From positions 306,244 to 370,243 of the forward strand of contig NZ_KB905161.1 of assembly GCF_000378625.1 (NCBI RefSeq): 64,000 nt of DNA, read 5' to 3'. Origin of the DNA: Colwellia piezophila ATCC BAA-637. Its GTDB lineage: Bacteria > Pseudomonadota > Gammaproteobacteria > Enterobacterales > Alteromonadaceae. The notes below the pieces were generated by a model, which ran no database searches, had not been told where the DNA came from, and saw only the letters and a program-made list of their open reading frames with translations. Positions 8,942 through 17,653 of this stretch are shown here, piece by piece; position 1 is the stretch's first letter, and each line of letters opens with the position of its first letter. A program made the position numbers and the translations under genes.

Positions 8942-10219
8942 ATGACACAGGGTCAGAATACTTCCATACCCTCATGGCGAGTCATACTATTACTCATACT
9001 TGCTGGCGAAATTATTTTTGGATTACCTTTTCATACCTTACGATTTTTTAGAGCCTCTTTTTTAGAAATATTTGCTTTAAGTAATGCACAATTAGGCGAT
9101 ATTTTTGCCGTTTATGGCGTCATGGCTATGTTAGCTTATTTCCCTGGGGGCACATTAGCGGACCGGGTGTCTCCTAGGAAACTCATGTCTTTATCATTGT
9201 TTGCCACAGCAGTCGGTGGCATCTACTACGCAAGTATTCCAAGTTATTTTGGCATGCAGTTGTTATTTGGCTATTGGGGGATTACAACCATTTTATTATT
9301 CTGGGCCGCCATGATAAAAGCTACTCGTGAATGGGGTGGAGAGGATAATCAAGGACGTGCGTTTGGTATACTCGACGGTGGTCGAGGCTTAGTGGCGGCT
9401 ATAACATCATCGGTTGCCGTCATTATTTTCAGTTTTTCATTACCTGAAAATTCAGCCGATATAACGGTAGCAGAACGGCAAGCGGGCGTTCAATCAGTCA
9501 TCTATTTTTATACTGCCATCACCTTTGCCCTATCTATTCTGGCGTGGTATTTCATCCCGACAGCTCAAGAAAAACAATTAACCTCATCTAGGCAATCACT
9601 TAAAGGTTTTGTCAGCGTTGCTAAACTAAAGACAACTTGGTGCCAAGCATTTATCATCATTTGTGCATATTGCGGTTACAAAGGAATAGACAATTATTCC
9701 TTATATGCCGTCACTGTGATGCAAATGACAGAGTTAGAAGCTTCACAAATAACCTCTTTAGCGGCATATATACGACCCATTGCTGCTATCTCGGCTGGAT
9801 TTATCGCTGACCGTTTTATCACCAGCAGAACTATTATTTTCGCTTTCAGTATCACCTTAATATGTTATGGACTGATGTCCATTGTTGATCCTGCAAACGT
9901 CTTCGGTTCAAAATCGGTTGGATATCTCATTATTATTGTTAACCTAATTGTTTCCATGTTTGCGGTTTTTGCAATAAGAGGCGTTTATTTTTCTCTTATT
10001 GCAGAGTCTAAAACATCCAAAAAATTTACTGGTACAGCGGTAGGTGTTATTTCAGTGTTAGGTTTTACACCAGACATTTTTTTCGCATCAATATCGGGGC
10101 GTATATTAGATGCAAATGTTGGATTAATAGGATTTCAAAATTACTTTCTATTTCTGAGCTTTTTTTCAATTGTGGGTATTATAGCAACTAGCATGTTTGT
10201 GAAGTTCCAAAAGGTGTAA
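8942..10219 (+). CDS. MFS transporter
   Basis: A 425-residue inner-membrane protein with about twelve hydrophobic helices. The MFS signature loop between TM2 and TM3 appears as GGTLADRVSPRKL (about residues 72-84) and is echoed in the second half as AGFIADRFITSRT. The closing TM region (GVISVLGFTPDIFF) and GILDGGRGL in TM5 recall the sugar-phosphate/nitrate-type MFS branch, but the substrate cannot be read from sequence. The Shine-Dalgarno region is weak (GAAGAAATGA). It stands alone; it is convergent with the hybrid kinase gene, with a family A hairpin element between them. Confidence 0.9.
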   Translation: MTQGQNTSIPSWRVILLLILAGEIIFGLPFHTLRFFRASFLEIFALSNAQLGDIFAVYGVMAMLAYFPGGTLADRVSPRKLMSLSLFATAVGGIYYASIPSYFGMQLLFGYWGITTILLFWAAMIKATREWGGEDNQGRAFGILDGGRGLVAAITSSVAVIIFSFSLPENSADITVAERQAGVQSVIYFYTAITFALSILAWYFIPTAQEKQLTSSRQSLKGFVSVAKLKTTWCQAFIIICAYCGYKGIDNYSLYAVTVMQMTELEASQITSLAAYIRPIAAISAGFIADRFITSRTIIFAFSITLICYGLMSIVDPANVFGSKSVGYLIIIVNLIVSMFAVFAIRGVYFSLIAESKTSKKFTGTAVGVISVLGFTPDIFFASISGRILDANVGLIGFQNYFLFLSFFSIVGIIATSMFVKFQKV

Positions 10220-10346
10220 TGGCACAACAAAAATAACCGCTACTTTAGCGTTGATTTATATAGCAACCAACAAGGTTGATGTTTTAAAGTTTGGTCTTAA
10301 TGAAAGGTCTATATTGGTATCAAAGTGATCGTTAGAAGGTTGTAAA

Positions 10347-10615
10347 TTATACCAATCGGACTAATTAATCGATCACTTAGCGAGAATTAAAAGGCTTATA
10401 GGCAAGGCATTGATTACAGAGAATGGTTGTTCCCTTGTCAAAATCAATAACGCCGCATATATACCTTTTAAACTCGCCCTTCGGGAGCTCAGTAGCAAAC
10501 TGATAACTTCACAAAATGAATGAAATATAGAATAACTATGTTTAACTCATTTTGTTTGTTCTAAGCTCGCTACTGAAGCTCTAAGTTGGTCGATTTATTA
10601 ATCCGTTTGGTATAA
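10347..10615. repeat. Family A hairpin element, copy A1
   Basis: About 269 bp bounded by imperfect inverted repeats (TTATACCAATCGGACTAATT... / ...TTAATCCGTTTGGTATAA). Inside, two stem-loop modules follow one another. Module 1 pairs GCGAGAATTAAAAGG (10380-10394) with CCTTTTAAACTCGC (10464-10477). Module 2 pairs GAGCTCAGTAGC with GCTACTGAAGCTC and ACAAAATGA with TCATTTTGT. CTCGCCCTTCGGGAG (10473-10487) joins the modules, and TAGAATAACTA (10528-10538) sits in the apical loop of module 2. It lies between two convergent genes. A diverged same-orientation copy is at 55747-56015. Confidence 0.85.
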
Positions 10616-10643
10616 GACCGCTTTGTGATTGTTTCTGAGCGAA

Positions 10644-13600
10644 TCAATCCCTTGTTGAATCTTGTTGCGCCATTTTCTGTTGGTATTGTTTTGGCGTGCA
10701 TTGATAACTTTCTTTAAAGCAACGGCCAAAGTAGGTTTGTGATGAGAAGCCGACATCTAACGCAATACGGCCAATTTGTGCACCACTTAGCAGTAGGACT
10801 TGTGCTTTTTTCAATCGAAATTCTTTGATGAAGTTATTAGGCGTAATGCCTAATATCACTTTAATTTTTCGCTGTAATTGCCGCTCACTCATGGCGAGCT
10901 CCTTGGCCAGTAATGAGATATCTAATTCGGGCTCGGTGTAATGTTTGGCTATCAACACTTCAAGTTTGTGTAAAAACATATCTTCAATACTGTCCTGTTC
11001 AACGGGCTCTTGTGTGAGCTTAGCGACATTTTCCTGGCTGGCAGTTTTTCGTTCTGCTTTTTGCTCAGCTTTTTGTTGATCGTTAAACTTTTGTAAATAA
11101 CGCTTTTGTAATTGCTGCCTATTCGCAATTAAATTTTGAATTCTCGTCAATAGCTCATGTTGATTAAACGGTTTACTCAAATACTCATCAGCATTCAGTT
11201 TAAGGCCTTGTAACCTACTTTCAAGATCAGATCTTGCGGTAAGCAATATCACCGGAATATGGGCAGTCATTTCGCCTTGCTTTAACTGGGTTAATACTTC
11301 AAAGCCATCAATACCCGTTAACATCAAATCGCAAACTATAAGATCGGGGATATATTCTTGTGCTAATTGCAAACCAAGCTCACCACTACCGGCAAGAATA
11401 CAGTGATGTTGTTGCTCGATCACTTGTTTTATATGGCTTTGCATATCAAGGTTGTCTTCAATCACTAAAACGACTTGCTGTGAATGATTGCTATGAATAC
11501 TCGCTACTGAGCGCTGCTCAATGAGCAATGAAGACACCTCATCCTCTGAGATACTCATCGATATTTCAGCTTCAACCTCATTTGCTGGTGCTAGCGGGAT
11601 TGACAGGCTAAATTTGCTGCCATGACCCTGCTCACTCACTAAACTTATACGCCAACCATGCGCTTTAACAAGTTCATTGACTAACGATAAACCAATACCG
11701 ACACCAAACGTTGCTTGGTTTTTCACGTCATCCGCTCGCTGAAAGCGCTCAAAAATTTTATCTTGAGAATCTTTACTAATGCCTATGCCTGAGTCGATAA
11801 CATCTAAAATAATGGTCTCTTGTTCAACATAAGCATTCACTTGCACAGAGCCGCCTTTAGGCGTGTATTTAATCGCGTTAGCAAGTAAATTAAAGATGAT
11901 TTTTTCAAAGGCTTGACCATCACAATCGAGCCACAAATCTTCAGGGATATTACTACTAAAGCTTAAATGACTTTGTGAAGCTAAACGAGAAAATGAATCC
12001 ACAGGCATCATCATCAGGGTTTGTAATCGATAAGTGTTCTGCGACAGTTGTGGATTATCACTTAAACGTGAAAGCTCTAACAGTTGCTCAACCATACGCA
12101 CTAAGCGTAAACCATTACGTTTGGCCGTTGTTAACTCCTCACTTTCTCGCTCATCTGATGTTTTATCTATATACCTATCGATAATGCCGTTAATAATGGT
12201 TAGTGGTGTTCTAAATTCATGTGAAATATTGGCGATAAATTTATCTTTTAATTCTAACGCTTGTTTTTCGGCATGTTTTCTTGCCGATAAATTAATAAAC
12301 GTGATGACAATGAGTGGTTGTTTGGCCCGCTCAGCCCACTGTAACTCTGCTTGTGCAGGAAATTCACTACCATCTGAACGCAGCGATAGACACTCTACAG
12401 AAATGCCCTCTCCTTTACGCTGCAATGAATATACATTACTTTGGAAGTCAAAAAAGAAGTGCATTTCGTCTTTTTTTGAAAATAAGCGGCCAACTAATGT
12501 GCCTGTTAACTCTTGTTCAAGACTTTGAAACATCTGCACGGCTGCGGGGTTAGCCGAGAGTATCTCACCGGTGATGGTAGTGGTTAATATGGCATTATTT
12601 GAAGCTCTGACTATCGCTTTATCTTCACTATTGATCAGGGCATCAGTTAAGTCATGATTTAGACTCGTGAGTTGTTGATGCTGCCCTTGCTCTTCGAGTA
12701 AATTTTGCTTGAGCCTTTTAGTTTGACGACGACGGGTGCTGGCGATGTTTGTTAATAAGAGTGCCCCAACAAATAGCCAAAAAAGCAGCACAATCGATTG
12801 AAAATTGGTATTCACACTATAAAACAGCTTTTGCTCATAGCCGTATAAATGCATTGCTGTTGGAACAAGCATAAGCAGTAAAACGTATAATTCAGGGTGG
12901 TTTTCTTTTGCTATTGCTTTAGGTGGCTTGCTTGTTTTTAAGGTAATGTTGGCGGCAACAATAAGTAAAAAATAAGGCAGTAATAAAATCAGCTGAGCAG
13001 AATAGCTATTGGCGTGAATTAACGCTGAATCAAGCTGAAGAAAAGCCCTGGTATGACCTATTAATAAAAAGCCGGCACTGCCCGAAAGTAATGCAAAGGT
13101 AAAACGCCAAAAATTGTCGTTAACTGTCACTAAACACTGTATTAATCTGGCAATAATAAGGCTATTTATGACCAGATGAAATAATAAAGATGGCTTAGCT
13201 GCTTGGTATGCTTGTCCTGAAAATTCAGCGGGTAAAAGAATAAAATAGCAAAAACAAATCAGGGTGAAAAATATAGCCGGCACTCGGCCACTGATATATT
13301 TATTAAGGGGCATATTACTTAAATGCGGGTTGCTCTCGATAGCCAATAAAATGAAGAAATAAATAAACAGCGAAGCAAAGTCTTGATATAACTGTTGGCT
13401 AATACTGACGGGTGAGCCATTTAAGAATTTACTGGCAATGACTACAAGTGTCGCTAACAGTAGGTATTGCCAAAATAGTTTAAATGAGCGAGTTGAGTGT
13501 TTTTTAAAACAAAAAAACACCAATATAGTGCTGATAATTTGCACAGTAGACAAGGCGATATTTGACAAACTTTCAGGTGGAATTGATAGATTACTAGCAA

Positions 13601-13670
13601 TAAAAAGATAAGGAAAAAAGGTTACCAAGCCTGCTAGGGCTAATATTAATTGTCTAATAGGTCTGCGCAA
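10644..13670 (-). CDS. Hybrid sensor histidine kinase / response regulator with AraC-type output
   Basis: A 1008-residue one-protein phosphorelay. The N-terminal 260 residues hold about seven or eight TM helices, with another at about 285-305. Then come a PAS domain (about 350-470), HisKA with H484 in ISHEFRTP, HATPase_c (NLLANAIKYTPKGG, DSGIGIS, FGVGIGLSL), a receiver domain with phospho-acceptor D781 in VCDLML and the conserved KPF lysine, and a C-terminal AraC helix-turn-helix pair (LAMSERQLQRKIK..., IALDVGFSSQTYFGRCFK). The signal is probably sensed in or near the membrane and passed to promoters by the AraC part; such fusions are best known from Bacteroidetes carbohydrate systems. A membrane-anchored activator is inferred, and no target gene is adjacent. 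Confidence 0.93.
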   Translation of the reverse strand: MRRPIRQLILALAGLVTFFPYLFIASNLSIPPESLSNIALSTVQIISTILVFFCFKKHSTRSFKLFWQYLLLATLVVIASKFLNGSPVSISQQLYQDFASLFIYFFILLAIESNPHLSNMPLNKYISGRVPAIFFTLICFCYFILLPAEFSGQAYQAAKPSLLFHLVINSLIIARLIQCLVTVNDNFWRFTFALLSGSAGFLLIGHTRAFLQLDSALIHANSYSAQLILLLPYFLLIVAANITLKTSKPPKAIAKENHPELYVLLLMLVPTAMHLYGYEQKLFYSVNTNFQSIVLLFWLFVGALLLTNIASTRRRQTKRLKQNLLEEQGQHQQLTSLNHDLTDALINSEDKAIVRASNNAILTTTITGEILSANPAAVQMFQSLEQELTGTLVGRLFSKKDEMHFFFDFQSNVYSLQRKGEGISVECLSLRSDGSEFPAQAELQWAERAKQPLIVITFINLSARKHAEKQALELKDKFIANISHEFRTPLTIINGIIDRYIDKTSDERESEELTTAKRNGLRLVRMVEQLLELSRLSDNPQLSQNTYRLQTLMMMPVDSFSRLASQSHLSFSSNIPEDLWLDCDGQAFEKIIFNLLANAIKYTPKGGSVQVNAYVEQETIILDVIDSGIGISKDSQDKIFERFQRADDVKNQATFGVGIGLSLVNELVKAHGWRISLVSEQGHGSKFSLSIPLAPANEVEAEISMSISEDEVSSLLIEQRSVASIHSNHSQQVVLVIEDNLDMQSHIKQVIEQQHHCILAGSGELGLQLAQEYIPDLIVCDLMLTGIDGFEVLTQLKQGEMTAHIPVILLTARSDLESRLQGLKLNADEYLSKPFNQHELLTRIQNLIANRQQLQKRYLQKFNDQQKAEQKAERKTASQENVAKLTQEPVEQDSIEDMFLHKLEVLIAKHYTEPELDISLLAKELAMSERQLQRKIKVILGITPNNFIKEFRLKKAQVLLLSGAQIGRIALDVGFSSQTYFGRCFKESYQCTPKQYQQKMAQQDSTRD

Positions 13671-13885
13671 TGGTTATTCCTACTGAGTATTTATTCTCTA
13701 CTTACTTCTTATCCTAATTTAAACTTTAAGCTATCCTATCCTTATAAATAACCGCTTAACACACCCTATAGTAACATTTCATTTACATCAAGCAGAGAAG
13801 CTTATCTAAACACGATTAAAGCTTCTTACTTTTGGCTTTTACGTAGCCTTTAGCATACAGAGACAAATTAGCTTTTAAAGATAAA
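13671..13885. other. Promoter side of the hybrid kinase gene
   Basis: AT-rich non-coding stretch between the hybrid kinase start and the terminator of the M50 protease gene. No ORF and no clear operator. Confidence 0.35.
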
Positions 13886-13922
13886 ATAAAAAAAGCTTAC
13901 GGATTCAACTGTAAGCCTTTTA
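13886..13922 (-). terminator. Terminator of the M50 protease gene
   Basis: On the minus strand AAAAGGCTTAC-AGTTGAATCC-GTAAGCTTTTTT makes a 9-10 bp stem with a T-run, about 80 bp beyond the stop codon of the protease gene. Confidence 0.75.
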
Positions 13923-13998
13923 ATAATCTAACGATTATCAATGGTATAAAGATCTCAGTATATTAATGCCCTCTTCATACCACCTATGACTAACGACT

Positions 13999-15096
13999 CT
14001 AACTCGCTAATATTTTAAGTGGCAGTGATAAAGCACCGTTACCCGTTTGGCCAACAAACCAAATAATGGCACTTAAACCGCCAAGGGTAAGGATATACCA
14101 CAGAGCTGAAACAATTTGCGCATAGCGATTAAGTGGCAATAGCTCACTTAAATGTCGGCGTTTGTACTCAAAGACTATTTCAATACTGCCAATAGCCAGT
14201 AAAAATCCTAACAATGCTAAACCGAAGTGATAACTGATATAAACCCCTAACACAGCACCTAACACACAAGCTACTAAGCCAATTTTAGAATTGATTGAAA
14301 AAGCGATACTTTTAATGATGTGGCCGCCATCTAAAGGCAATACCGGTAACAAGTTAAATAAATTGAGCAGCGCATTAAACACGGCTAAACCGGCCAATAT
14401 TTCAATATCAGTAAGCCAGTAGCCAATTAAACAAACGATGGATAATATCAAACCAAAGAAAGGCCCCATAATGGAGATAACAATATCTTGCCAGCGGGTA
14501 TTAATTTTGTCGTCACTCAGCGCTAAGCCGCCAACAAATGGGATCAGGTATATACCTTTGGTCTTTAAACCAAAGTATTTCATCGCCTTGATATGGCCGT
14601 ATTCATGAAAAACTAAACAAAGAATAAGTGCGATGGCAAATTCAATAGAAAATAACCAACTGTAAGCCGCCAAACTACCGGCAGCAAATAACACTTTAAT
14701 AACCTTGGCACTTTTTAATAACTTTAAACCAAGACCTGCCATGCCAATGAAGCTAAACTTCATTTTTTGCTTTTGATGTTCGCCTATTTTCCTTTGCTCA
14801 ATATCCTTTTCATTGAGGCTATTTTCGTCAAGCAGCTCACCATTGATTAATAGTTTAAATTGCAGTTCAAAAGGCTGCCATTGCAAAGAGCCATTAAGTT
14901 CAACCTTTAACTCGCCCTGCTCACTTTCTTCACCACCATCTGTTTTTAAGGAGAATTGATGGCTAAATGACTCGCTGTCGGCATTAGCATTAATTTGGGA
15001 AACACATTGCCCACCCCAAAAAAGCTGTTGCCATCCGGCCATTGAACCTTCTAACTTCAGCGTTTTACCTAAACACTCAATTTCTAATAACTGCAC
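13999..15096 (-). CDS. M50 (site-2 protease-like) membrane metallopeptidase
   Basis: A 365-residue protein whose N-terminal 120 residues are soluble and beta-rich (an unrecognised domain), followed by about six TM helices. The zinc motif is HEYGH (H164, E165, H168) within a hydrophobic segment, and the third ligand motif is LLPVLPLDGGH (about 248-258), both diagnostic of M50 intramembrane proteases. These enzymes cut membrane-bound substrates such as anti-sigma factors, but no sigma or anti-sigma gene is adjacent, so the substrate is unknown. The product lacks the PDZ domain of RseP. The gene is probably transcribed alone; a bidirectional-looking hairpin separates it from the upstream reductase gene. 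Confidence 0.88.
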   Translation of the reverse strand: MQLLEIECLGKTLKLEGSMAGWQQLFWGGQCVSQINANADSESFSHQFSLKTDGGEESEQGELKVELNGSLQWQPFELQFKLLINGELLDENSLNEKDIEQRKIGEHQKQKMKFSFIGMAGLGLKLLKSAKVIKVLFAAGSLAAYSWLFSIEFAIALILCLVFHEYGHIKAMKYFGLKTKGIYLIPFVGGLALSDDKINTRWQDIVISIMGPFFGLILSIVCLIGYWLTDIEILAGLAVFNALLNLFNLLPVLPLDGGHIIKSIAFSINSKIGLVACVLGAVLGVYISYHFGLALLGFLLAIGSIEIVFEYKRRHLSELLPLNRYAQIVSALWYILTLGGLSAIIWFVGQTGNGALSLPLKILAS

Positions 15097-15110
15097 TTAA
15101 ATAACTCAAC

Positions 15111-15164
15111 AAAAAAAACCTTGCCCGATTATCGCTATATTTAGCGATGCGGCAAGGTTTTTCG
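15111..15164 (-). terminator. Terminator of the CurA-like reductase gene
   Basis: AAAACCTTGCC...GGCAAGGTTTTT pairs over 11 bp, with an inner ATCGCTA/TAGCGAT stem. Runs of A on the left and T on the right let it work in both directions; on the minus strand it lies 35 bp after the reductase stop codon. Confidence 0.85.
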
Positions 15165-15198
15165 AAGGAAATTATTAATTAGACCTTATTGGTCGTAG

Positions 15199-16242
15199 TT
15201 ATGCTAGGTCATCAGGACCTACACGTACCACTAACTTACCAAAGTTTTCACCTTTCAATAAGCCGATAAAAGCACCTACCGAGTTTTCAAGCCCATCAAT
15301 CATGTGCTCTTTGTACTTGATCTCGCCAGCCATTAACCACTTCACCATTTGCTCACTAAATTCGTTATAACGATGACCATAATCGTCAAAGACAATGAAG
15401 CCTTGCATCTTAATGCGCTTAACTAATAATGTGCCCATTAATGAAGACAGTCTGTCAGGACCGCTAGGTAATTCAGTAGCATTGTACTGAGAAATCAGAC
15501 CGCATAACGGTACACGCGCACAGCTATTAAGTAACGGCATAACCGCGTCAAATACTTTACCGCCAACATTTTCAAAATAAACATCAATGCCTGATGAACA
15601 AACCTTCGCTAGTTGCTCGGCTAAATCTTCACTTTTATGATCAAGACAATGATCAAACCCTAAGGTTTCAACCGCGTATTTACATTTAGTCTCGCCACCT
15701 GCAATGCCAATCACTTTACAGCCTTTTAATTTGGCTATTTGACCCACTAAGCTACCGACTGCACCCGTTGCCGCAGCAACCACTACCGTTTCACCCGCTT
15801 TAGGCTGGCCAATATCAAGCAAGCCCATGTACGCTGTTAACCCAGGCATACCCAAGATACCTAAAGCATGTGATGGCTTAGGCATATTATTATCAAGTTT
15901 AAGTAATTCACTGCCATTGATAACGCTATAATCTTGCCAACCACCAAAGGCAACTACCCAATCACCTATCTTATAATTTTCATGATTTGACTCTTCAACG
16001 CGACAAACGCTGCCACCAACCATGACTTCATTTAAAGCAACAGGGTCAGCATACGACTTCGCGTCATTCATGCGCCCGCGCATATAAGGGTCGAGTGAAA
16101 GAAATACCGTACGAAGTAATACCTCACCAGCTTTAGGTACTGGCTTCTCACTTTGTACCAGGTTAAAGTTTTCCGCTGTTGGCGCACCAAAGGGACGTGA
16201 AGCCAAAACCATTTGGCGATTGATGTCAGTTGTTTGAGTCAT
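15199..16242 (-). CDS. NADPH-dependent zinc-independent enal/enone reductase (CurA/LTB4-DH family)
   Basis: 347 residues of the medium-chain dehydrogenase/reductase superfamily without zinc ligands. The N-terminal catalytic domain has the family hallmark LSLDPYMRGRM (about 49-59), and the Rossmann domain has the glycine motif AATGAVGSLVGQIA (about 157-170) followed by the NADP-favouring GIAGG block. Relatives include E. coli CurA (curcumin reductase) and leukotriene B4 12-hydroxydehydrogenase, which reduce alpha,beta-unsaturated carbonyls in the cytosol. A TAGGAAAG Shine-Dalgarno sequence precedes the ATG. It is followed upstream by the YqhD-like and DJ-1-like genes on the same strand, which together suggest aldehyde/enal detoxification. 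Separate terminators suggest separate transcripts. Confidence 0.92.
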   Translation of the reverse strand: MTQTTDINRQMVLASRPFGAPTAENFNLVQSEKPVPKAGEVLLRTVFLSLDPYMRGRMNDAKSYADPVALNEVMVGGSVCRVEESNHENYKIGDWVVAFGGWQDYSVINGSELLKLDNNMPKPSHALGILGMPGLTAYMGLLDIGQPKAGETVVVAAATGAVGSLVGQIAKLKGCKVIGIAGGETKCKYAVETLGFDHCLDHKSEDLAEQLAKVCSSGIDVYFENVGGKVFDAVMPLLNSCARVPLCGLISQYNATELPSGPDRLSSLMGTLLVKRIKMQGFIVFDDYGHRYNEFSEQMVKWLMAGEIKYKEHMIDGLENSVGAFIGLLKGENFGKLVVRVGPDDLA

Positions 16243-16333
16243 GTTCTTTCCTAATAAATAGAAAACAAAAAATATAAAGGGACATTAGTGGTCTATGAGT
16301 AACGTCAATAAGCCACTAACATTTGTATTTCTC

Positions 16334-17491
16334 TTACAGTGCTTTCGTTAAAATCTCACGGCTTATTGCTAGGGTAATATCACTTTTTTCACCCAATGCC
16401 GTCATGCCATGTTGCTCTAATCGATTAATCAATAAATCAATATCATTACTACCAAGATTCACATCAGACAAACGTGTTGGTACTTGCATTGCTTCGAAAA
16501 ACTCTTCAGTTAAACGAATAGCTTTATCAATACGTGCATTATCATCACCTTCGGTTATCTGCCAAACGCGTGTCGCATATTGTAGTAATTTCTCACGCTT
16601 TTGCTCTTTACGTACTTTCATTACTGCAGGTAATACAATAGATAAAGTTCGTGCGTGATCAATACCAAAAGCACCCGTAAGTTCATGGCCTATCATATGC
16701 GTAGACCAATCTTGCGGTACGCCAGCGCCGATAAGACCGTTTAATGCCATGGTTGCCGACCACATAATATTAGCTCTAACTTCTAAGTTTTCTTTAGTGG
16801 CTGGGGCTAACGCTTTAGGCCCTTCTTCAATCAAAGTTTGTAATAAACCTTCACTGAAACGGTCTTGCACTTTACCATTTACGCTGTAAGTTAAATATTG
16901 CTCAATGGTATGAATAAAGGCATCAACCACACCATTGCTGATTTGGCGATCTGATAGTGACAAAGTCACACTAGGATCTAACACTGCAAATAATGGACGA
17001 ACCAAAGGGCTAGAAAAAGGTAATTTATTACCATCGCGTGTCACCACTGAATTACCATTACTTTCAGAGCCTGTCGCTGGTAACGTTAATACCGCGCCAA
17101 TAGGTAATGCTTTTGTTACTGCTTGTTGTTTAGCGAGAATATCCCAAGCATCGTCGCCTTCGTAAAGTGCGGCTGCGGCAATAAATTTAGCGCCATCAAC
17201 AACAGATCCACCACCAACGGCAAGTAAGTAATCAATGTTTTCTGCTTTGATAATCTCTTGAGCTTTCATCAAGGTGTCATAGGTCGGGTTTGGTTCGATA
17301 CCTGAAAACTCAAAAAAAGTATGCTCACTAAGGGCATCAATCACTTGTTTATAAACGCCATTACCTTTAATTGAACCGCCGCCATAAACCAATAATACTT
17401 TTGCGTCTAAAGGGATTTCTTTTGAAATGACTTTAATTTGTCCCTCACCAAAGTTAATCTTTGTAGGGTTTTGAAAGTTAAAATTTAACAT
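16334..17491 (-). CDS. yqhD: NADPH-dependent iron-containing alcohol/aldehyde dehydrogenase, YqhD-like
   Basis: 385 residues, nearly the same length as E. coli YqhD and similar along its whole length (start MLNFNFQNPTKINFGEG, FSGIEPNPTYDTLMKA, LLAVGGGSVVDGAKFIAAAA, TLPATGSESN). Metal ligands are visible: D190 and H194 in VVDAFIHT, and H265 and H279 in STHMIGHELTGAFGIDH. The GGGS motifs bind NADP(H). The enzyme reduces short-chain aldehydes such as glyoxal, methylglyoxal and lipid-peroxidation products. AGGA lies 8 nt before the ATG. A 12-bp perfect inverted repeat at 17516-17544, 25 bp upstream of the start, is a candidate operator. Confidence 0.93.
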   Translation of the reverse strand: MLNFNFQNPTKINFGEGQIKVISKEIPLDAKVLLVYGGGSIKGNGVYKQVIDALSEHTFFEFSGIEPNPTYDTLMKAQEIIKAENIDYLLAVGGGSVVDGAKFIAAAALYEGDDAWDILAKQQAVTKALPIGAVLTLPATGSESNGNSVVTRDGNKLPFSSPLVRPLFAVLDPSVTLSLSDRQISNGVVDAFIHTIEQYLTYSVNGKVQDRFSEGLLQTLIEEGPKALAPATKENLEVRANIMWSATMALNGLIGAGVPQDWSTHMIGHELTGAFGIDHARTLSIVLPAVMKVRKEQKREKLLQYATRVWQITEGDDNARIDKAIRLTEEFFEAMQVPTRLSDVNLGSNDIDLLINRLEQHGMTALGEKSDITLAISREILTKAL

Positions 17492-17515
17492 CTTGAGTCC
17501 TGTATTTATCTGAAG

Positions 17516-17544
17516 CAGTTTAGCTAAGGATATTAGCTAAACTG
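17516..17544 (-). promoter_or_regulatory. Perfect inverted repeat upstream of the yqhD-like gene
   Basis: CAGTTTAGCTAA-GGATA-TTAGCTAAACTG has 12-bp perfect arms and a 5-nt loop, and is not followed by a T-run. Its place 25 bp upstream of the yqhD-like start codon fits an operator or an mRNA leader hairpin. Confidence 0.55.
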
Positions 17545-17575
17545 CCTATTCAAATAAGTTATCTAAGTTGATTAT

Positions 17576-17653
17576 CTAGACTGAGAGTCTAAACTGAGTG
17601 CCTAGACTGAGTGCCTAGACTGAGAGTCTAAACTGAGCGCCTAAGCTGAAAGA
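17576..17653. repeat. 13-bp minisatellite (six units)
   Basis: Six head-to-tail 13-bp units of the type CTAGACTGAG(A/T)G(T/C). The sixth (17641-17653) is diverged and forms the 3' end of the DJ-1-like gene: its CTA is the TAG stop on the minus strand. Array growth by slippage from the gene end is the likely origin. Confidence 0.85.

Noticed and set aside
12034..12528. Long plus-strand ORF (164 codons) antisense to the hybrid kinase gene
   Set aside because: It lies wholly inside a strongly supported coding region on the opposite strand, and its residue composition (Cys- and Ser-rich) is that of a shadow frame.
17576..17653. Possible CRISPR-like array
   Set aside because: The 13-bp units are contiguous without spacers, so this is a minisatellite. 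No cas genes are present.
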